Assembly (NCBI GenBank): GCA_001512635.1
Contig: LFSA01000118.1
Location: forward strand, 1-35,030
Origin: Pelotomaculum sp. DTU098
GTDB taxonomy: Bacteria; Bacillota; Desulfotomaculia; Desulfotomaculales; Pelotomaculaceae
Direction: 5' to 3'
DNA length: 35,030 nt
The position numbers and the translations under genes are program-made. The notes under the pieces are model-generated. The model worked only from the letters and a program-made list of their open reading frames with translations. It was not told where the DNA came from and did no database searches. Each line of letters opens with the position of its first letter. Position 1 is the stretch's first letter. This document shows, piece by piece, positions 1 to 8,296 of this stretch.

Positions 1-115
1 TTGTCCTTTTCTGAGACGGTTATAGTTATCTCTCTTTATCAAACAGTGCCTTGACACTATCTATTTTGCTGTTGGTGCTTGCCTGGCCAATGCCTTTTAA
101 GTTAAAATGTCTTTA

Positions 116-157
116 ATTGTTAACAATAATACTTGCAATTAATTGTTAACAATTAAT
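116..157. promoter_or_regulatory. Twin palindromic operator-like sites upstream of trpB2
   Basis: The 12-mer ATTGTTAACAAT, itself a perfect palindrome, occurs at 116-127 and again at 142-153. The second copy extends to a perfect 20-base palindrome at 138-157. The centres are 26 bases apart, about two and a half helical turns. They lie between a weak possible promoter (TTGCCT at 79-84 and TAAAAT at 103-108, 18-base spacer) and the ribosome binding site of the trpB-like gene, a natural place for a repressor. The half-site resembles the Firmicute BirA operator half (ATTGTTAAC), but the 20-base gap between the outer halves is longer than the roughly 15 I recall for BirA. The cognate regulator is not identified. 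Confidence 0.5.
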
Positions 158-186
158 CAATGAGATGAGAGGAGAGCTAAGACGAG

Positions 187-1542
187 ATGAGCGAGACCAA
201 GATTGTCCTTACTGAAAAGGAAATGCCCAAAGCCTGGTACAACATCCAGGCCGACCTGCCCAACCTGCCCGGTCCCCCGTTGCATCCCGCCACCAAAAAA
301 CCTGTCACCCCGGAAGATCTGGCGCCTATTTTTCCCCTCAGTTTGATAGGGCAAGAGGTAAGCCTTGAACGCTGGGTGGAGATTCCCGAGGAAGTGCTGG
401 AAATTTACCGGCTCTGGAGGCCATCCCCCCTTTGCAGGGCGCATCGTCTGGAGAAAGCCCTGGATACACCGGCCAAAATCTACTACAAGTATGAGGGGGT
501 CAGCCCGGCAGGCAGCCACAAGCTGAATACCGCTGTACCCCAGGCCTACTATAATAAAAAGGAAGGGATTAAGCGTCTCACCACCGAAACCGGGGCCGGC
601 CAATGGGGTGTAGCCCTCTCCCAGGCCTGCAACTTTTTCGGTATGGAGTGCACAGTCTATATGGTGAAGGTCAGCTATCACCAGAAGCCCTACCGCCGCT
701 CCCTGATGCAGGTCTACGGTTCCGAGGTTATTGCCAGCCCCAGTACACGGACCAGTTCCGGGGAGAAGATTTTGCAGGCAAACCCCGAGTCCCCGGGGAG
801 CCTGGGAATTGCCATCAGCGAGGCCGTGGAGGACGCAGCCAGTCGCGACGATACGAATTATGCCCTGGGCAGTGTTTTAAACCATGTTCTCCTGCATCAA
901 ACCATCATCGGCCTTGAGGCTAAAGAACAGTTCGCTAAAATTGACGCCTATCCCGACGTGGTCATCGCCTGCTGCGGCGGCGGCAGCAACTTCGGGGGAA
1001 TAGCCTTCCCCTTTGCCCACGACAAAATTGTTAAGGGTACCAAAGTCAGGCTGCTGGCCGTTGAACCCACCGCCTGCCCAACTTTGACCCGTGGTCATTA
1101 CGGCTATGATTACGGGGATGTGGCCGGTTTAACCCCTCTGCTCCACATGTTTACCCTGGGCAGTGAATTCATGCCCCCGGGCATTCATGCCGGCGGCCTG
1201 CGTTACCACGGCGAATCACCCCTGGTGAGTCGCCTTGTTCACGATGACCTTGCGGAGGCGGTGGCCTACGAACAAACCGCAGTCTTCGAGTCAGGCGTCC
1301 TTTTTGCCAGGTGCGAGGGAATCGTGCCAGCCCCCGAGTCTTCCCACGCCATCCATGCGGCAGTGAAAGAAGCCCTGGACGCCCGGGAGGCCGGTGAAGC
1401 CAGAACCATCCTCTTCAACCTGAGCGGTCATGGCCTGCTGGATCTACCTTCCTACGACACCTATCTGGAGGGCAACCTGCAGGACCAGCCCTTGCAGGAG
1501 GAGAGCCTGAAGAAGTCACTGGAACACCTGCCAAAATTATAA
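187..1542 (+). CDS. trpB: Tryptophan synthase beta chain, TrpB2 type
   Basis: PLP-dependent enzyme that joins indole and serine to make tryptophan. At 451 residues it is longer than the usual ~400-residue TrpB1 and fits the TrpB2 branch known mainly from archaea and some bacteria. The Schiff-base lysine is K112 in GSHKLNTA; the phosphate-binding glycine loop is GGGSN near residues 264-268; ETGAGQWG lies between them. ATG at 187 follows a GAGGAGAG ribosome binding site around 168-175. No trpA or other trp gene is adjacent and a terminator follows at once, so it is transcribed alone, perhaps under the twin palindromes upstream. TrpB2 proteins are thought to salvage free indole or act as serine deaminases. 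The family call is firm; the physiological role is inferred. Confidence 0.93.
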   Translation: MSETKIVLTEKEMPKAWYNIQADLPNLPGPPLHPATKKPVTPEDLAPIFPLSLIGQEVSLERWVEIPEEVLEIYRLWRPSPLCRAHRLEKALDTPAKIYYKYEGVSPAGSHKLNTAVPQAYYNKKEGIKRLTTETGAGQWGVALSQACNFFGMECTVYMVKVSYHQKPYRRSLMQVYGSEVIASPSTRTSSGEKILQANPESPGSLGIAISEAVEDAASRDDTNYALGSVLNHVLLHQTIIGLEAKEQFAKIDAYPDVVIACCGGGSNFGGIAFPFAHDKIVKGTKVRLLAVEPTACPTLTRGHYGYDYGDVAGLTPLLHMFTLGSEFMPPGIHAGGLRYHGESPLVSRLVHDDLAEAVAYEQTAVFESGVLFARCEGIVPAPESSHAIHAAVKEALDAREAGEARTILFNLSGHGLLDLPSYDTYLEGNLQDQPLQEESLKKSLEHLPKL

Positions 1543-1584
1543 ATCTAATCCAATGGAAGTTATTGATTCCCAAAACTGGCTTGA

Positions 1585-1606
1585 GCGCCCTAAAGGGCGC
1601 TTTTTT
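1585..1606 (+). terminator. Rho-independent terminator after trpB2
   Basis: A perfect 6-bp GC stem (GCGCCC at 1585-1590, GGGCGC at 1595-1600) with a TAAA loop is followed by six T at 1601-1606. It ends the single-gene trpB2 transcript. Confidence 0.85.
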
Positions 1607-1620
1607 ACAACATCTTGGTA

Positions 1621-1629
1621 TGATATAAT
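1621..1629 (+). promoter_or_regulatory. Extended -10 promoter for the DHH/CBS/nucleotidyltransferase gene
   Basis: TGATATAAT at 1621-1629 matches the extended -10 form (TG, one base, TATAAT) exactly. No good -35 box is seen at the expected distance, where the T tract of the preceding terminator lies; extended -10 promoters often lack one. The start codon is 42 bases downstream. Confidence 0.55.
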
Positions 1630-1670
1630 ATAACCCGTATTTTGGTTAAACTTTCTTAAGGGAGCGAGCC

Positions 1671-4310
1671 ATGGAAATCATCACCACCCATACCAACGCC
1701 GACCTGGACGCCCTGGCTTCGATGGTGGCAGCACAAAAGCTCTACCCGGGCGCCGTCATGGTTTTCCCCGGCACACTCTTGCGCAATGTGGAAGAATTCA
1801 TGGCTCTGCACAAAGACACCTTTAATATAAAATCAGCCAAGGAGATCGAGCCGAAACTTGTTAAGAAGGTAATCCTGGTGGATACGAAGACACCGGCAAG
1901 ACTGGGTAAACTAGCCGGGCTGTTGCAGAAACCAGGCGTTGAGGTACATATCTACGATCACCATCCCTCCTGTGAAGGCGACGCCAGGGGAACTCTGGAA
2001 GTCACCGGGATGGTAGGAGCAACCACCACGCTCCTAATTGAGAAAATCAGGCAGTTACGCCTGCCCGTCACCCCGCTGGAAGCCACAGTTTTTGCCCTGG
2101 GAATCTACGAGGATACCGGTTCCCTTACTTTTTCCAGCACAACCTCCAGGGATGCTGAAGCTGTCTCCTTCGTGCTCGCCCAGGGGGCAAACCTGGCTGT
2201 CGTGACTAATTTCCTGGTGCGCCCCCTTTCAGAAAAGCAGAGATTACTGCTTAAAACGCTGCTGGTATCAGCCGAGTACCACGATGTCAATGGAATCAAA
2301 TTCCTGCTCGCGAAGGGAAAAGTGGACGAATTTGTGGCGGGGCTGGATTTATTAACCCACAAACTCGTTGATTTTGCCCACCTTGACGCGGTGTTTACAG
2401 TTGTTGAAATGGAAGATAACGTTTATGTTGTGGCCCGGAGCAGTGTACCCGAGGTCAGTGTTAAGGACATTTTGGAGGAACTCGGCGGTGGAGGGCACAC
2501 TTCGGCTGCCTCGGCAATCCTTCGTAAGGCCAAACTGGCGGATGTAGCGGACCGTTTGCTGGGAATTATCCGGACCAGGGTTAAACCCCCGGCCACAGCC
2601 TCGGATATTATGTCCAGCCCGGTTAAAACCGTCACACCAACAACGGTGATTGAAGAAGCCGGCCGGATTATGCTGCGCTACGGACACTCCGGACTGCCGG
2701 TGCTGAAAGGAGAGCAGGTGGTGGGGGTCATCTCCCGCCGCGATGTGGAAAAAGCCCTGCAACACGGCCTGGGGCATGCTCCGGTAAAGGGTTTTATGTC
2801 CAGCCGCCTGGTTTCGGTAAGCCCCGATGTACCCCTTTCAGAGGTCCGGGAACTGATGATCCGGCACGATATCGGGCGCCTTCCGGTCCTGAAAGAGGGA
2901 AAGCTCGTGGGCATCATCTCACGTACGGACGTGTTGCGGACACTCCACGGCAAGGTGGAGAACAGGCACCAGAATGTATACAGCTTTTACAACCACACGT
3001 ACCCCTCTAAAAACATCAGGGAACTAATTTACCAGGGGCTGCCGGAGGAATACTCCAGGATTATGGAACGGGCAGGGATAATCGCCAACAAGCTGGGATT
3101 TAAAATCTATGCCGCCGGCGGCGTGGTGCGCGATCTACTCTTAGGTATGGAATGCCTGGACATCGACCTTGTTGTGGAAGGAGACGGTATTGAAGTTGCC
3201 CGGGTCCTGGGCCAGTATTATGATGCCCGGGTCAGGGTCCACCCCAGATTTCACACGGCAACTGTTTTATTTCCGGGAGGGCAGCAGGTGGACGTAGCCA
3301 CGGCCCGGGTGGAATTCTACCAGTATCCCGCAGCCATGCCCCAGGTTGAAACGTCCTCTCTGCACCAGGACCTTTACAGGAGAGATTTCACCATCAATGC
3401 CATGGCTGTATCCTTAAACGAGGGCGACTTCGGCGAGATCGTTGACTTCTTCGGGGGTAGGGAGGATCTCGAGCGGGGCTTAATCCGGGTCCTGCACAAC
3501 CTCAGTTTCATCGAGGACCCCACCCGGCTGTTAAGGGGTGTCAGGTTCGAAAAACGCTACTACATGAACCTGGAACCCCAGACCCTGAAAATGGCCAGGG
3601 AGGCCGTGCGCAGCAAGATGCTGGCCAAGGTTTCCCGGGAACGCATCTGGGAAGAACTAAAGCATATCCTGCAGGAGCCGCGCCCGGGCCTGGTCCTGTC
3701 CCGCCTCCGGGAGTTGGGGATCTTTGAATTCCTGTTCCCGGGGGTTGATTATACTCCGGTGGAACCGGTTCTGGAGGAAATGCCCCTGTCCCTCAACGTA
3801 CTGCGCGCCTGGCATCCGGCTGAGCAGGGAGAGTCCTGGGTGTCTTATTTAATTGCCCTGCTGCACTTAACAGAGCAGGGAGAGGCGGATAACCTCTGCC
3901 GCCACTACAACCTTGCCAACCGGCAAAGGGAAAAAGTGGCCAAAACCATCGCCGGCTGGCGAAAGGCAGTTGATGCTCTGGGCAAGGGGAACGGCGGGAC
4001 AATGAGCGAAATGGTCAAACAGGTGGCCGGCCTCCCCCGGGAATCCTATCCCTTGCTATTAACCTACCTGCGTGACTATGCTTCAAGGTCACGCTTCCGC
4101 AAGGTATTGAGCGCTGTTTATTACGACAGGCCTGCCATCACCGGTAAAGATCTCCTCGCCCTGGGTTTTAAGCCAGGTCCCTCCTTTAAGGCAGCCATGG
4201 AGGCCCTATGGCAGGCCCGCCTGGACGGACTGGTCCGGACACGGCAAGAAGAACTGAGTTTCGTAAAAGAGTACCTTTCGGGGTACGAAGGAGCGATTAA
4301 AAGTGTTTAA
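1671..4310 (+). CDS. DHH phosphoesterase - twin CBS - tRNA nucleotidyltransferase fusion
   Basis: An 879-residue fusion of three modules. Residues 1 to ~310 are a DHH/DHHA1 phosphoesterase: N9-A-D-L-D13 motif, D96-H97-H98, YEDTG, and the DHHA1 GGGGHTSA loop. Residues ~312-425 hold two CBS domains, each with a typical G[LR]LPVL core. Residues ~455-860 are a class II nucleotidyltransferase: GGVVRD at 483-488, the metal-binding D497-I-D499, RRDFTINAMA and DPTRLLRGVRF. The same architecture is known for the A-adding enzyme of Aquifex, so the role is addition of A (or CCA) to tRNA 3' ends; the DHH part may cleave a small phosphodiester or short RNA, and CBS domains usually sense adenine nucleotides. 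GGGAGCGAG precedes ATG 1671. The next gene overlaps its end by 8 bases. Whether it is A-adding or fully CCA-adding cannot be read here. Confidence 0.92.
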   Translation: MEIITTHTNADLDALASMVAAQKLYPGAVMVFPGTLLRNVEEFMALHKDTFNIKSAKEIEPKLVKKVILVDTKTPARLGKLAGLLQKPGVEVHIYDHHPSCEGDARGTLEVTGMVGATTTLLIEKIRQLRLPVTPLEATVFALGIYEDTGSLTFSSTTSRDAEAVSFVLAQGANLAVVTNFLVRPLSEKQRLLLKTLLVSAEYHDVNGIKFLLAKGKVDEFVAGLDLLTHKLVDFAHLDAVFTVVEMEDNVYVVARSSVPEVSVKDILEELGGGGHTSAASAILRKAKLADVADRLLGIIRTRVKPPATASDIMSSPVKTVTPTTVIEEAGRIMLRYGHSGLPVLKGEQVVGVISRRDVEKALQHGLGHAPVKGFMSSRLVSVSPDVPLSEVRELMIRHDIGRLPVLKEGKLVGIISRTDVLRTLHGKVENRHQNVYSFYNHTYPSKNIRELIYQGLPEEYSRIMERAGIIANKLGFKIYAAGGVVRDLLLGMECLDIDLVVEGDGIEVARVLGQYYDARVRVHPRFHTATVLFPGGQQVDVATARVEFYQYPAAMPQVETSSLHQDLYRRDFTINAMAVSLNEGDFGEIVDFFGGREDLERGLIRVLHNLSFIEDPTRLLRGVRFEKRYYMNLEPQTLKMAREAVRSKMLAKVSRERIWEELKHILQEPRPGLVLSRLRELGIFEFLFPGVDYTPVEPVLEEMPLSLNVLRAWHPAEQGESWVSYLIALLHLTEQGEADNLCRHYNLANRQREKVAKTIAGWRKAVDALGKGNGGTMSEMVKQVAGLPRESYPLLLTYLRDYASRSRFRKVLSAVYYDRPAITGKDLLALGFKPGPSFKAAMEALWQARLDGLVRTRQEELSFVKEYLSGYEGAIKSV

Positions 4311-4917
4311 TTTACCCAGTTTGCACAGCATGGCTCTGATGCTGCCAGCTATCATTCTCGGACTTACCTTTCATGAGTACGCTCACGGTTTTGTTGCCGA
4401 CCGGCTCGGAGATCCCACCGCCCGGTACCACGGGCGGTTGACCATCAACCCCCTGGCCCATGTGGACCCCATTGGGTTTTTACTTTTATTCCTGGCCGGT
4501 TTCGGTTGGGCCAAACCGGTTCCCGTTAACCCGTATAATTTGAAAGGGAACATCAGTCAAGGCATGCTCCTGATCTCCCTGGCGGGGCCGGCTACCAACC
4601 TGCTCCTGGCCTTTCTCTCCGCTTTAGTTTTAGGCGCCTTCGGAAACCTGGAACTGCCTTACTTCCACCAGATAATGCAATACATGATCCTGATCAACGT
4701 GGTTCTGGCTGTCTTCAACCTGCTCCCCATACCTCCCCTGGACGGTTCAAAAATTCTGGCAGGGATCCTGCCGGGAGCGCAAAAATGGCTATATCACCTG
4801 GAGACTTACGGTATTATAATATTAATTGTCCTGATCTTCACCGGGGCGATCCAGAAGCTTTTCCGTTTCGTCGTCTATCCCATTGCCAATTTTTTCTTTG
4901 GCCTGGCCGGATATTAA
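4303..4917 (+). CDS. Site-2 protease family (M50) integral membrane metallopeptidase
   Basis: A compact 204-residue membrane zinc protease. HEYAH at residues 24-28 is the HExxH zinc motif in the first hydrophobic segment, NPLAHVDPIG follows, and NLLPIPPLDGSKIL carries the third zinc ligand Asp in a later helix. Several hydrophobic stretches fit about five membrane segments. There is no PDZ domain, unlike the RseP homologue further along, so it belongs to the small YwhC-like group whose substrates are mostly unknown. GTG at 4303 follows AAGGAG at 4288-4293 and overlaps the preceding gene by 8 bases, implying translational coupling. The family is clear; the substrate is unknown. Confidence 0.9.
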   Translation: MFNLPSLHSMALMLPAIILGLTFHEYAHGFVADRLGDPTARYHGRLTINPLAHVDPIGFLLLFLAGFGWAKPVPVNPYNLKGNISQGMLLISLAGPATNLLLAFLSALVLGAFGNLELPYFHQIMQYMILINVVLAVFNLLPIPPLDGSKILAGILPGAQKWLYHLETYGIIILIVLIFTGAIQKLFRFVVYPIANFFFGLAGY

Positions 4918-4995
4918 AACAACTTAATAATTAATACCTGTCATAATAAACAAGACTCTTAACAGATATGGTGTTATATAAGGAGGATTTTGGGA

Positions 4996-5970
4996 TTGCG
5001 TATACTTTCAGGGATTCAAACTTCCGGTTCCTTACACCTGGGAAATTACTTTGGAATGATGAAGAGAATGATCGAATACCAGGAAAACAACGAGCTCTTC
5101 TGCTTTCTGGTCAATTACCATGCCCTTACAACGGTCTTCGATGCTGAATCCCTGCGGCGACAGACCTTCGAGGCGGCCTGTGATTTCCTGGCCCTGGGGC
5201 TGGACCCGGACAAGTCGGTGTTCTGGATCCAATCAGACGTTCCGGAAGTAACGGAACTTACCTGGCTGCTCTCCAACGTAACGGGAATGGGGCTCCTGGA
5301 ACGAAGCCACTCTTATAAAGATAAAACTGCCAAGGGAATACCCGCCAGCCACGGCCTGTTTTCCTATCCCGTGCTGATGGCTGCTGACATCCTGCTTTTT
5401 GGCGGAGAAAAAGTGCCTGTAGGCAAGGATCAGAAGCAACACCTGGAAATCGCCCGGGATATCGCCATACGCTTCAATCACACCTACGGTGAAACTTTCG
5501 TCATCCCGGAGGCGGATATTGAGGAAGAATCTGCCGTGGTGCCGGGCATTGACGGGCAAAAGATGTCTAAATCCTACGGCAACGCCATCGAGATTTTTGC
5601 GGATGAAAAAACCCTGCGGGAAAAGGTGATGCGCATCGTTACTGATTCAACCCCGGTGAATGAGCCCAAGCCCATAGAAGGGAATGTCCTTTTCAAGCTT
5701 TATTCACTCTTCCTGGATCCCGAGGAAAAGAAGTACCTGAAGGAGCGGTTCCTTACCCCGGGCCTTAAATACGGAGATATCAAAAAAGAACTGTTCAGCT
5801 TAATCTGGGAATATTTCGAGCCCTACAGAAAAGAAAGGCAGCGTCTGGCGCAGGACAAGCAGTTTGTTTTAGAAACTATGCGAAAGGGAGCCCGCAAAGC
5901 CAGGGAAGTCGCCACTGTCTATCTGGAGCGGGCCCGTCATAACGTGGGACTGGATTACTGGAATTTTTAA
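4996..5970 (+). CDS. trpS: Tryptophanyl-tRNA synthetase
   Basis: Charges tRNA-Trp with tryptophan in the cytoplasm; a class Ic synthetase. The HIGH-type signature is HLGN near residues 14-17 and KMSKS is at residues 189-193, both intact; about 324 residues is normal for TrpRS. AGGAGG at 4981-4986 sits 9 bases before TTG 4996, giving the usual MRILSGIQ-type N-terminus; the in-frame TTG at 4990 is only 3 bases from the same site and is unlikely. No T-box leader fits in the 78-base gap upstream. A hairpin at 6062-6100 ends the transcript. Two tryptophan-linked genes (trpB2 and trpS) lie within 5 kb, which may be chance. Confidence 0.96.
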   Translation: MRILSGIQTSGSLHLGNYFGMMKRMIEYQENNELFCFLVNYHALTTVFDAESLRRQTFEAACDFLALGLDPDKSVFWIQSDVPEVTELTWLLSNVTGMGLLERSHSYKDKTAKGIPASHGLFSYPVLMAADILLFGGEKVPVGKDQKQHLEIARDIAIRFNHTYGETFVIPEADIEEESAVVPGIDGQKMSKSYGNAIEIFADEKTLREKVMRIVTDSTPVNEPKPIEGNVLFKLYSLFLDPEEKKYLKERFLTPGLKYGDIKKELFSLIWEYFEPYRKERQRLAQDKQFVLETMRKGARKAREVATVYLERARHNVGLDYWNF

Positions 5971-6061
5971 ACCCGCTCAAGGCAACCAGGTAAAGAGTAT
6001 TCGTCAAATAACCGGACAATGCTGGCGTTCCTCAAGCTGCCTGGCCTTTGGAATTTAAAAT

Positions 6062-6100
6062 AAATAGCCGCCTGGTAAAATACCGGTGGCTATTTTTTTT
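6062..6100. terminator. Terminator between convergent trpS and the minus-strand ATPase-like frame
   Basis: A long imperfect stem (6062-6077 against 6081-6095, with one G-T pair and one bulged base) is followed by a run of T through 6100 on the plus strand. The minus-strand flank is also AT-rich, so it may stop transcription from both sides. Confidence 0.75.
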
Positions 6101-6248
6101 AAAAATTTATTTATTTTTTAGCCAATTAAATAGAATTACCAATTGAAATTACAGCTTTGCCTAATATCGCCCTTCATTAATTGAATTGTTAACCCTTCTG
6201 CTGTTACCGTTTTAAAGCGGCATGGTAAGCTTATTCCTTGACCTGGTG

Positions 6249-7058
6249 TTACCGGGCAGCTTGAGAAAAGGTAATTTCAAACAGGACCTTACCACCGCTG
6301 GTTACCTTATGAAGCTGTCCCCCCGCCAATTCCATTCTACGCCGGTGGGTATTGAACCTTTTTTCGTTGAATACTCCTTCAGGGATGCCATTAATGCTGT
6401 CGGTCCGGACCACGACCCCCTGCTCCTGAAGGGCAGTGGTAATCCTTAAATCAGGCACGTCAAGGCTGGCGATGTCCTCCAGCAATCCGGTATAAGCCTC
6501 TGCAAACCTTTCGGGATTCAGCCTTACCGGCAACACATCCCCCGGCTTGAAGCTCCATTTTACTTCCTGCAGGACTGGTTGAAAGGCAATACGTGTGGCC
6601 AGAGCTTCCAGATAGAGCTCATCATCATCGAGAACCTCAAGAATATAATCCTCATTATACTGTTTCCTTTTAACTTCGGCCAGGAGTTCTCCCAGTAACT
6701 CATTAATATTGCAGTTGGTCAGGGTTATTTCAAGGTACCGTCCACTGGATACGATAAAAAAGTCTGAGAAAAGGCGGCTTGCCCTCCTCATGAAATATTT
6801 GTCCATAACCAGCTCCAGTTTTCCCTCGTTCAAAAGTGCCTGTATTTTCTCCAGCAACCGGGTTGTTTTTAACCCCATGACGATGTCAAATATCTCACCC
6901 TTTTGCAAAGCACTGGCACAGCGGTCGTACTCGTCCAGAAGCTCCTCAATGGCTTCCAGACTAATAAACTCCCGGTATTTCTGGGCCTCTGCGGGTTCGT
7001 CCAGTTCCTCCAGATAGTAAGCCAGATAATACAGGCGGCCTGCAATTATTGCGACCAT
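6249..7058 (-). CDS. Degenerate histidine-kinase-type ATPase segment (downstream part of an interrupted frame)
   Basis: The last ~270 residues of a frame that stays open upstream to the TGA at 7227-7229. The first ATG (7056-7058) lacks a visible ribosome binding site, and no TTG or GTG lies between it and the TGA, so independent translation is doubtful. The first half is helical and charged. The last ~100 residues resemble an HATPase_c domain: LLEDIASL stands where the N-box should be (conserved Asn lost), DSINGIPEG resembles the G1 box (DxGxGIP) with a missing glycine, and LAGGQL...GGKVLFEITF matches the C-terminal strand and loop. ATP binding may be lost. It is probably the C-terminal half of a lactamase-ATPase fusion. 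No close named homologue is recognised. Confidence 0.6.
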   Translation of the reverse strand: MVAIIAGRLYYLAYYLEELDEPAEAQKYREFISLEAIEELLDEYDRCASALQKGEIFDIVMGLKTTRLLEKIQALLNEGKLELVMDKYFMRRASRLFSDFFIVSSGRYLEITLTNCNINELLGELLAEVKRKQYNEDYILEVLDDDELYLEALATRIAFQPVLQEVKWSFKPGDVLPVRLNPERFAEAYTGLLEDIASLDVPDLRITTALQEQGVVVRTDSINGIPEGVFNEKRFNTHRRRMELAGGQLHKVTSGGKVLFEITFSQAAR

Positions 7059-7226
7059 ATCATTGACATCAGCCAGCAGTTCAAGGGCGTACTGGGAAAC
7101 CTCCTGGTAAGCCGCCAGATCCCATTCCCGGATATTGGTCAGGTTACTGGCTAAACGAAGCTGTTTTTGCAGGGTTGCAACAGCTTTATCGCCCGGAATA
7201 AGCCGGCCGTGGCCGGGACAGATTAG

Positions 7227-7970
7227 TCAGAACCTGCGCTTATTTACTAAGTCGATCAGGCCTTCCAGGGTATAAACCAGGTCCTTTTGATTCCAGCCAC
7301 TCAGGCCGGCAATGCCGCTGTTTCCGGCAAAGGCCAGATCACCGAGGAAAAGAACCTCCCCGATTATAAGACATATGCTGTCGGCACTATGCCCCGGTGT
7401 ATGAAAAACTTCCATTACGTCCTTTTCACTGATAGGTATCCTCTGACGTGGGAACACCCTGCCTTCTTTAAGGGGATACAGATCAGTCAAAATATGTAAA
7501 CGGTCCCCCCCGGCGAGAATCAGTTCCTTTTCTCCGCAGTGAAGTTTATCCTCATTGGACAAGAGTTCAATATCTATCTCTGTGCCGGGCAATTCTTTGC
7601 GGTGGAAATCGGCTGCAGTCCGCCGCAAGTCCCTGTTCCGGAGAGCTGCAGCACCGTTTTCCTGAGCTGCAAAATATACCCGGGTTAATTTGGACAGCTC
7701 GTTGACGATCAGGGCCTGGTAACAATGGTCAACATGGCAGTGCGTAAAAATTATATAAACTGGTCTAATCAGCTGGTTTAAATCCTCCGTTAAAGCCTCT
7801 TTCAACAAGGCCATCTGTTCCGGGAGTGAACCGGGGTCTATAATCACTATCATTTGCGGGGTTCTGATGATATAGGCGTTGGAACAAATAACATCAGGCT
7901 TGCGCAGCACCGGAAAAATATCTGCCTGCAAAGCTCCCGGGATATTTTGCCATTTCTTTTCTTCCAGCAT
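7227..7970 (-). CDS. Metallo-beta-lactamase-fold hydrolase, cut before its last metal motif
   Basis: A 247-residue MBL-fold protein as it stands. HCHVDH is the main metal-binding motif, HTPGHS gives the third-motif His, and GDLAFAG gives the bridging Asp. The last conserved motif, PGHG, is absent before the stop but appears five codons after it in the same frame (L-I-C-P-G-H-G). The terminated product would thus lack the final metal-ligand His and last strand. AAGGAG precedes ATG 7970 and only 14 bases separate it from the STAS gene upstream, so the two form an operon. The substrate is unknown. Either the TGA is read through (or recoded), or the gene is decayed, or the stop is a sequence error. 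Confidence 0.82.
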   Translation of the reverse strand: MLEEKKWQNIPGALQADIFPVLRKPDVICSNAYIIRTPQMIVIIDPGSLPEQMALLKEALTEDLNQLIRPVYIIFTHCHVDHCYQALIVNELSKLTRVYFAAQENGAAALRNRDLRRTAADFHRKELPGTEIDIELLSNEDKLHCGEKELILAGGDRLHILTDLYPLKEGRVFPRQRIPISEKDVMEVFHTPGHSADSICLIIGEVLFLGDLAFAGNSGIAGLSGWNQKDLVYTLEGLIDLVNKRRF

Positions 7971-7984
7971 AACTTTCTCCTTAG

Positions 7985-8296
7985 CTAATCAGAATAAGGC
8001 AGGATATCAAAAATGGTAGTAAAGCCGGTAAGTTTGAAAACCTTATAAACATTACTGTCAAGGTTAGTAAGTTGCAGCCTTTTACCTCCGGGCAGCTTTT
8101 TGGCCGCCCCCAGCAAGACCCGCAAACCGGCGCTGCTGATATAGGATGTCTTCAGGAAATCAAGAACAATTGACGTATATCCCTGCTCAAGCAGCTCATT
8201 CAAAGTTTTTTCCAAAGATGGAGAAGTCCTGGTGTCGATTCGTTCAAATAAGCTGACAATTATTTTACCATCTTTTTCTGTCCACGTTAGCTCCAT
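7985..8296 (-). CDS. STAS-domain anti-sigma factor antagonist (SpoIIAA-like)
   Basis: A 103-residue single STAS domain. The motif YISSAGLRVLL carries the pair S54-S55; by analogy with SpoIIAA and RsbV the second serine is the likely phosphorylation site controlled by a partner kinase. The length is typical of free-standing antagonists. AGGGGTG precedes ATG 8296. It heads the minus-strand operon and is followed 14 bases later by the lactamase gene and the ATPase-like segment. No anti-sigma kinase of the RsbW/SpoIIAB kind or sigma gene is adjacent, so the ATPase-like segment downstream is the obvious candidate partner. The partnership is inference; the STAS call is firm. Confidence 0.9.
   Translation of the reverse strand: MELTWTEKDGKIIVSLFERIDTRTSPSLEKTLNELLEQGYTSIVLDFLKTSYISSAGLRVLLGAAKKLPGGKRLQLTNLDSNVYKVFKLTGFTTIFDILPYSD

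Larger units (their letters stand above)
6249..7970 (-). other. Composite open frame: MBL fold plus degenerate ATPase with one internal TGA
   Basis: If the TGA at 7227-7229 is ignored, 6249-7970 is one open frame of about 573 residues. After the TGA, 325 sense codons follow without another stop, and the first twelve (through LIPG) complete the lactamase fold. A 5-bp GC hairpin with a CACG loop lies at 7203-7216, about 10 bases downstream of the TGA on the mRNA. That is within the range for bacterial selenocysteine insertion elements, but the loop does not start with G, so support is weak. Recoding, pseudogenisation and assembly error are all open. Confidence 0.6.

Noticed and set aside
157-681. 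Long minus-strand frame opposite trpB2
   Set aside because: Fully overlaps a well-supported gene, has no motif and no ribosome binding site; an antisense shadow.
4918-4995. T-box leader before trpS
   Set aside because: The gap is only 78 bases and shows no specifier loop, T-box sequence or terminator.
6184-6193. AATTGTTAAC resembling half of the trpB2 palindrome
   Set aside because: A single half-site in AT-rich intergenic DNA without a partner; likely chance.
7203-7216. Hairpin after the TGA as a selenocysteine insertion element
   Set aside because: The distance fits, but the stem is only 5 bp and the loop CACG lacks the early G typical of bacterial elements; kept only as a weak possibility.
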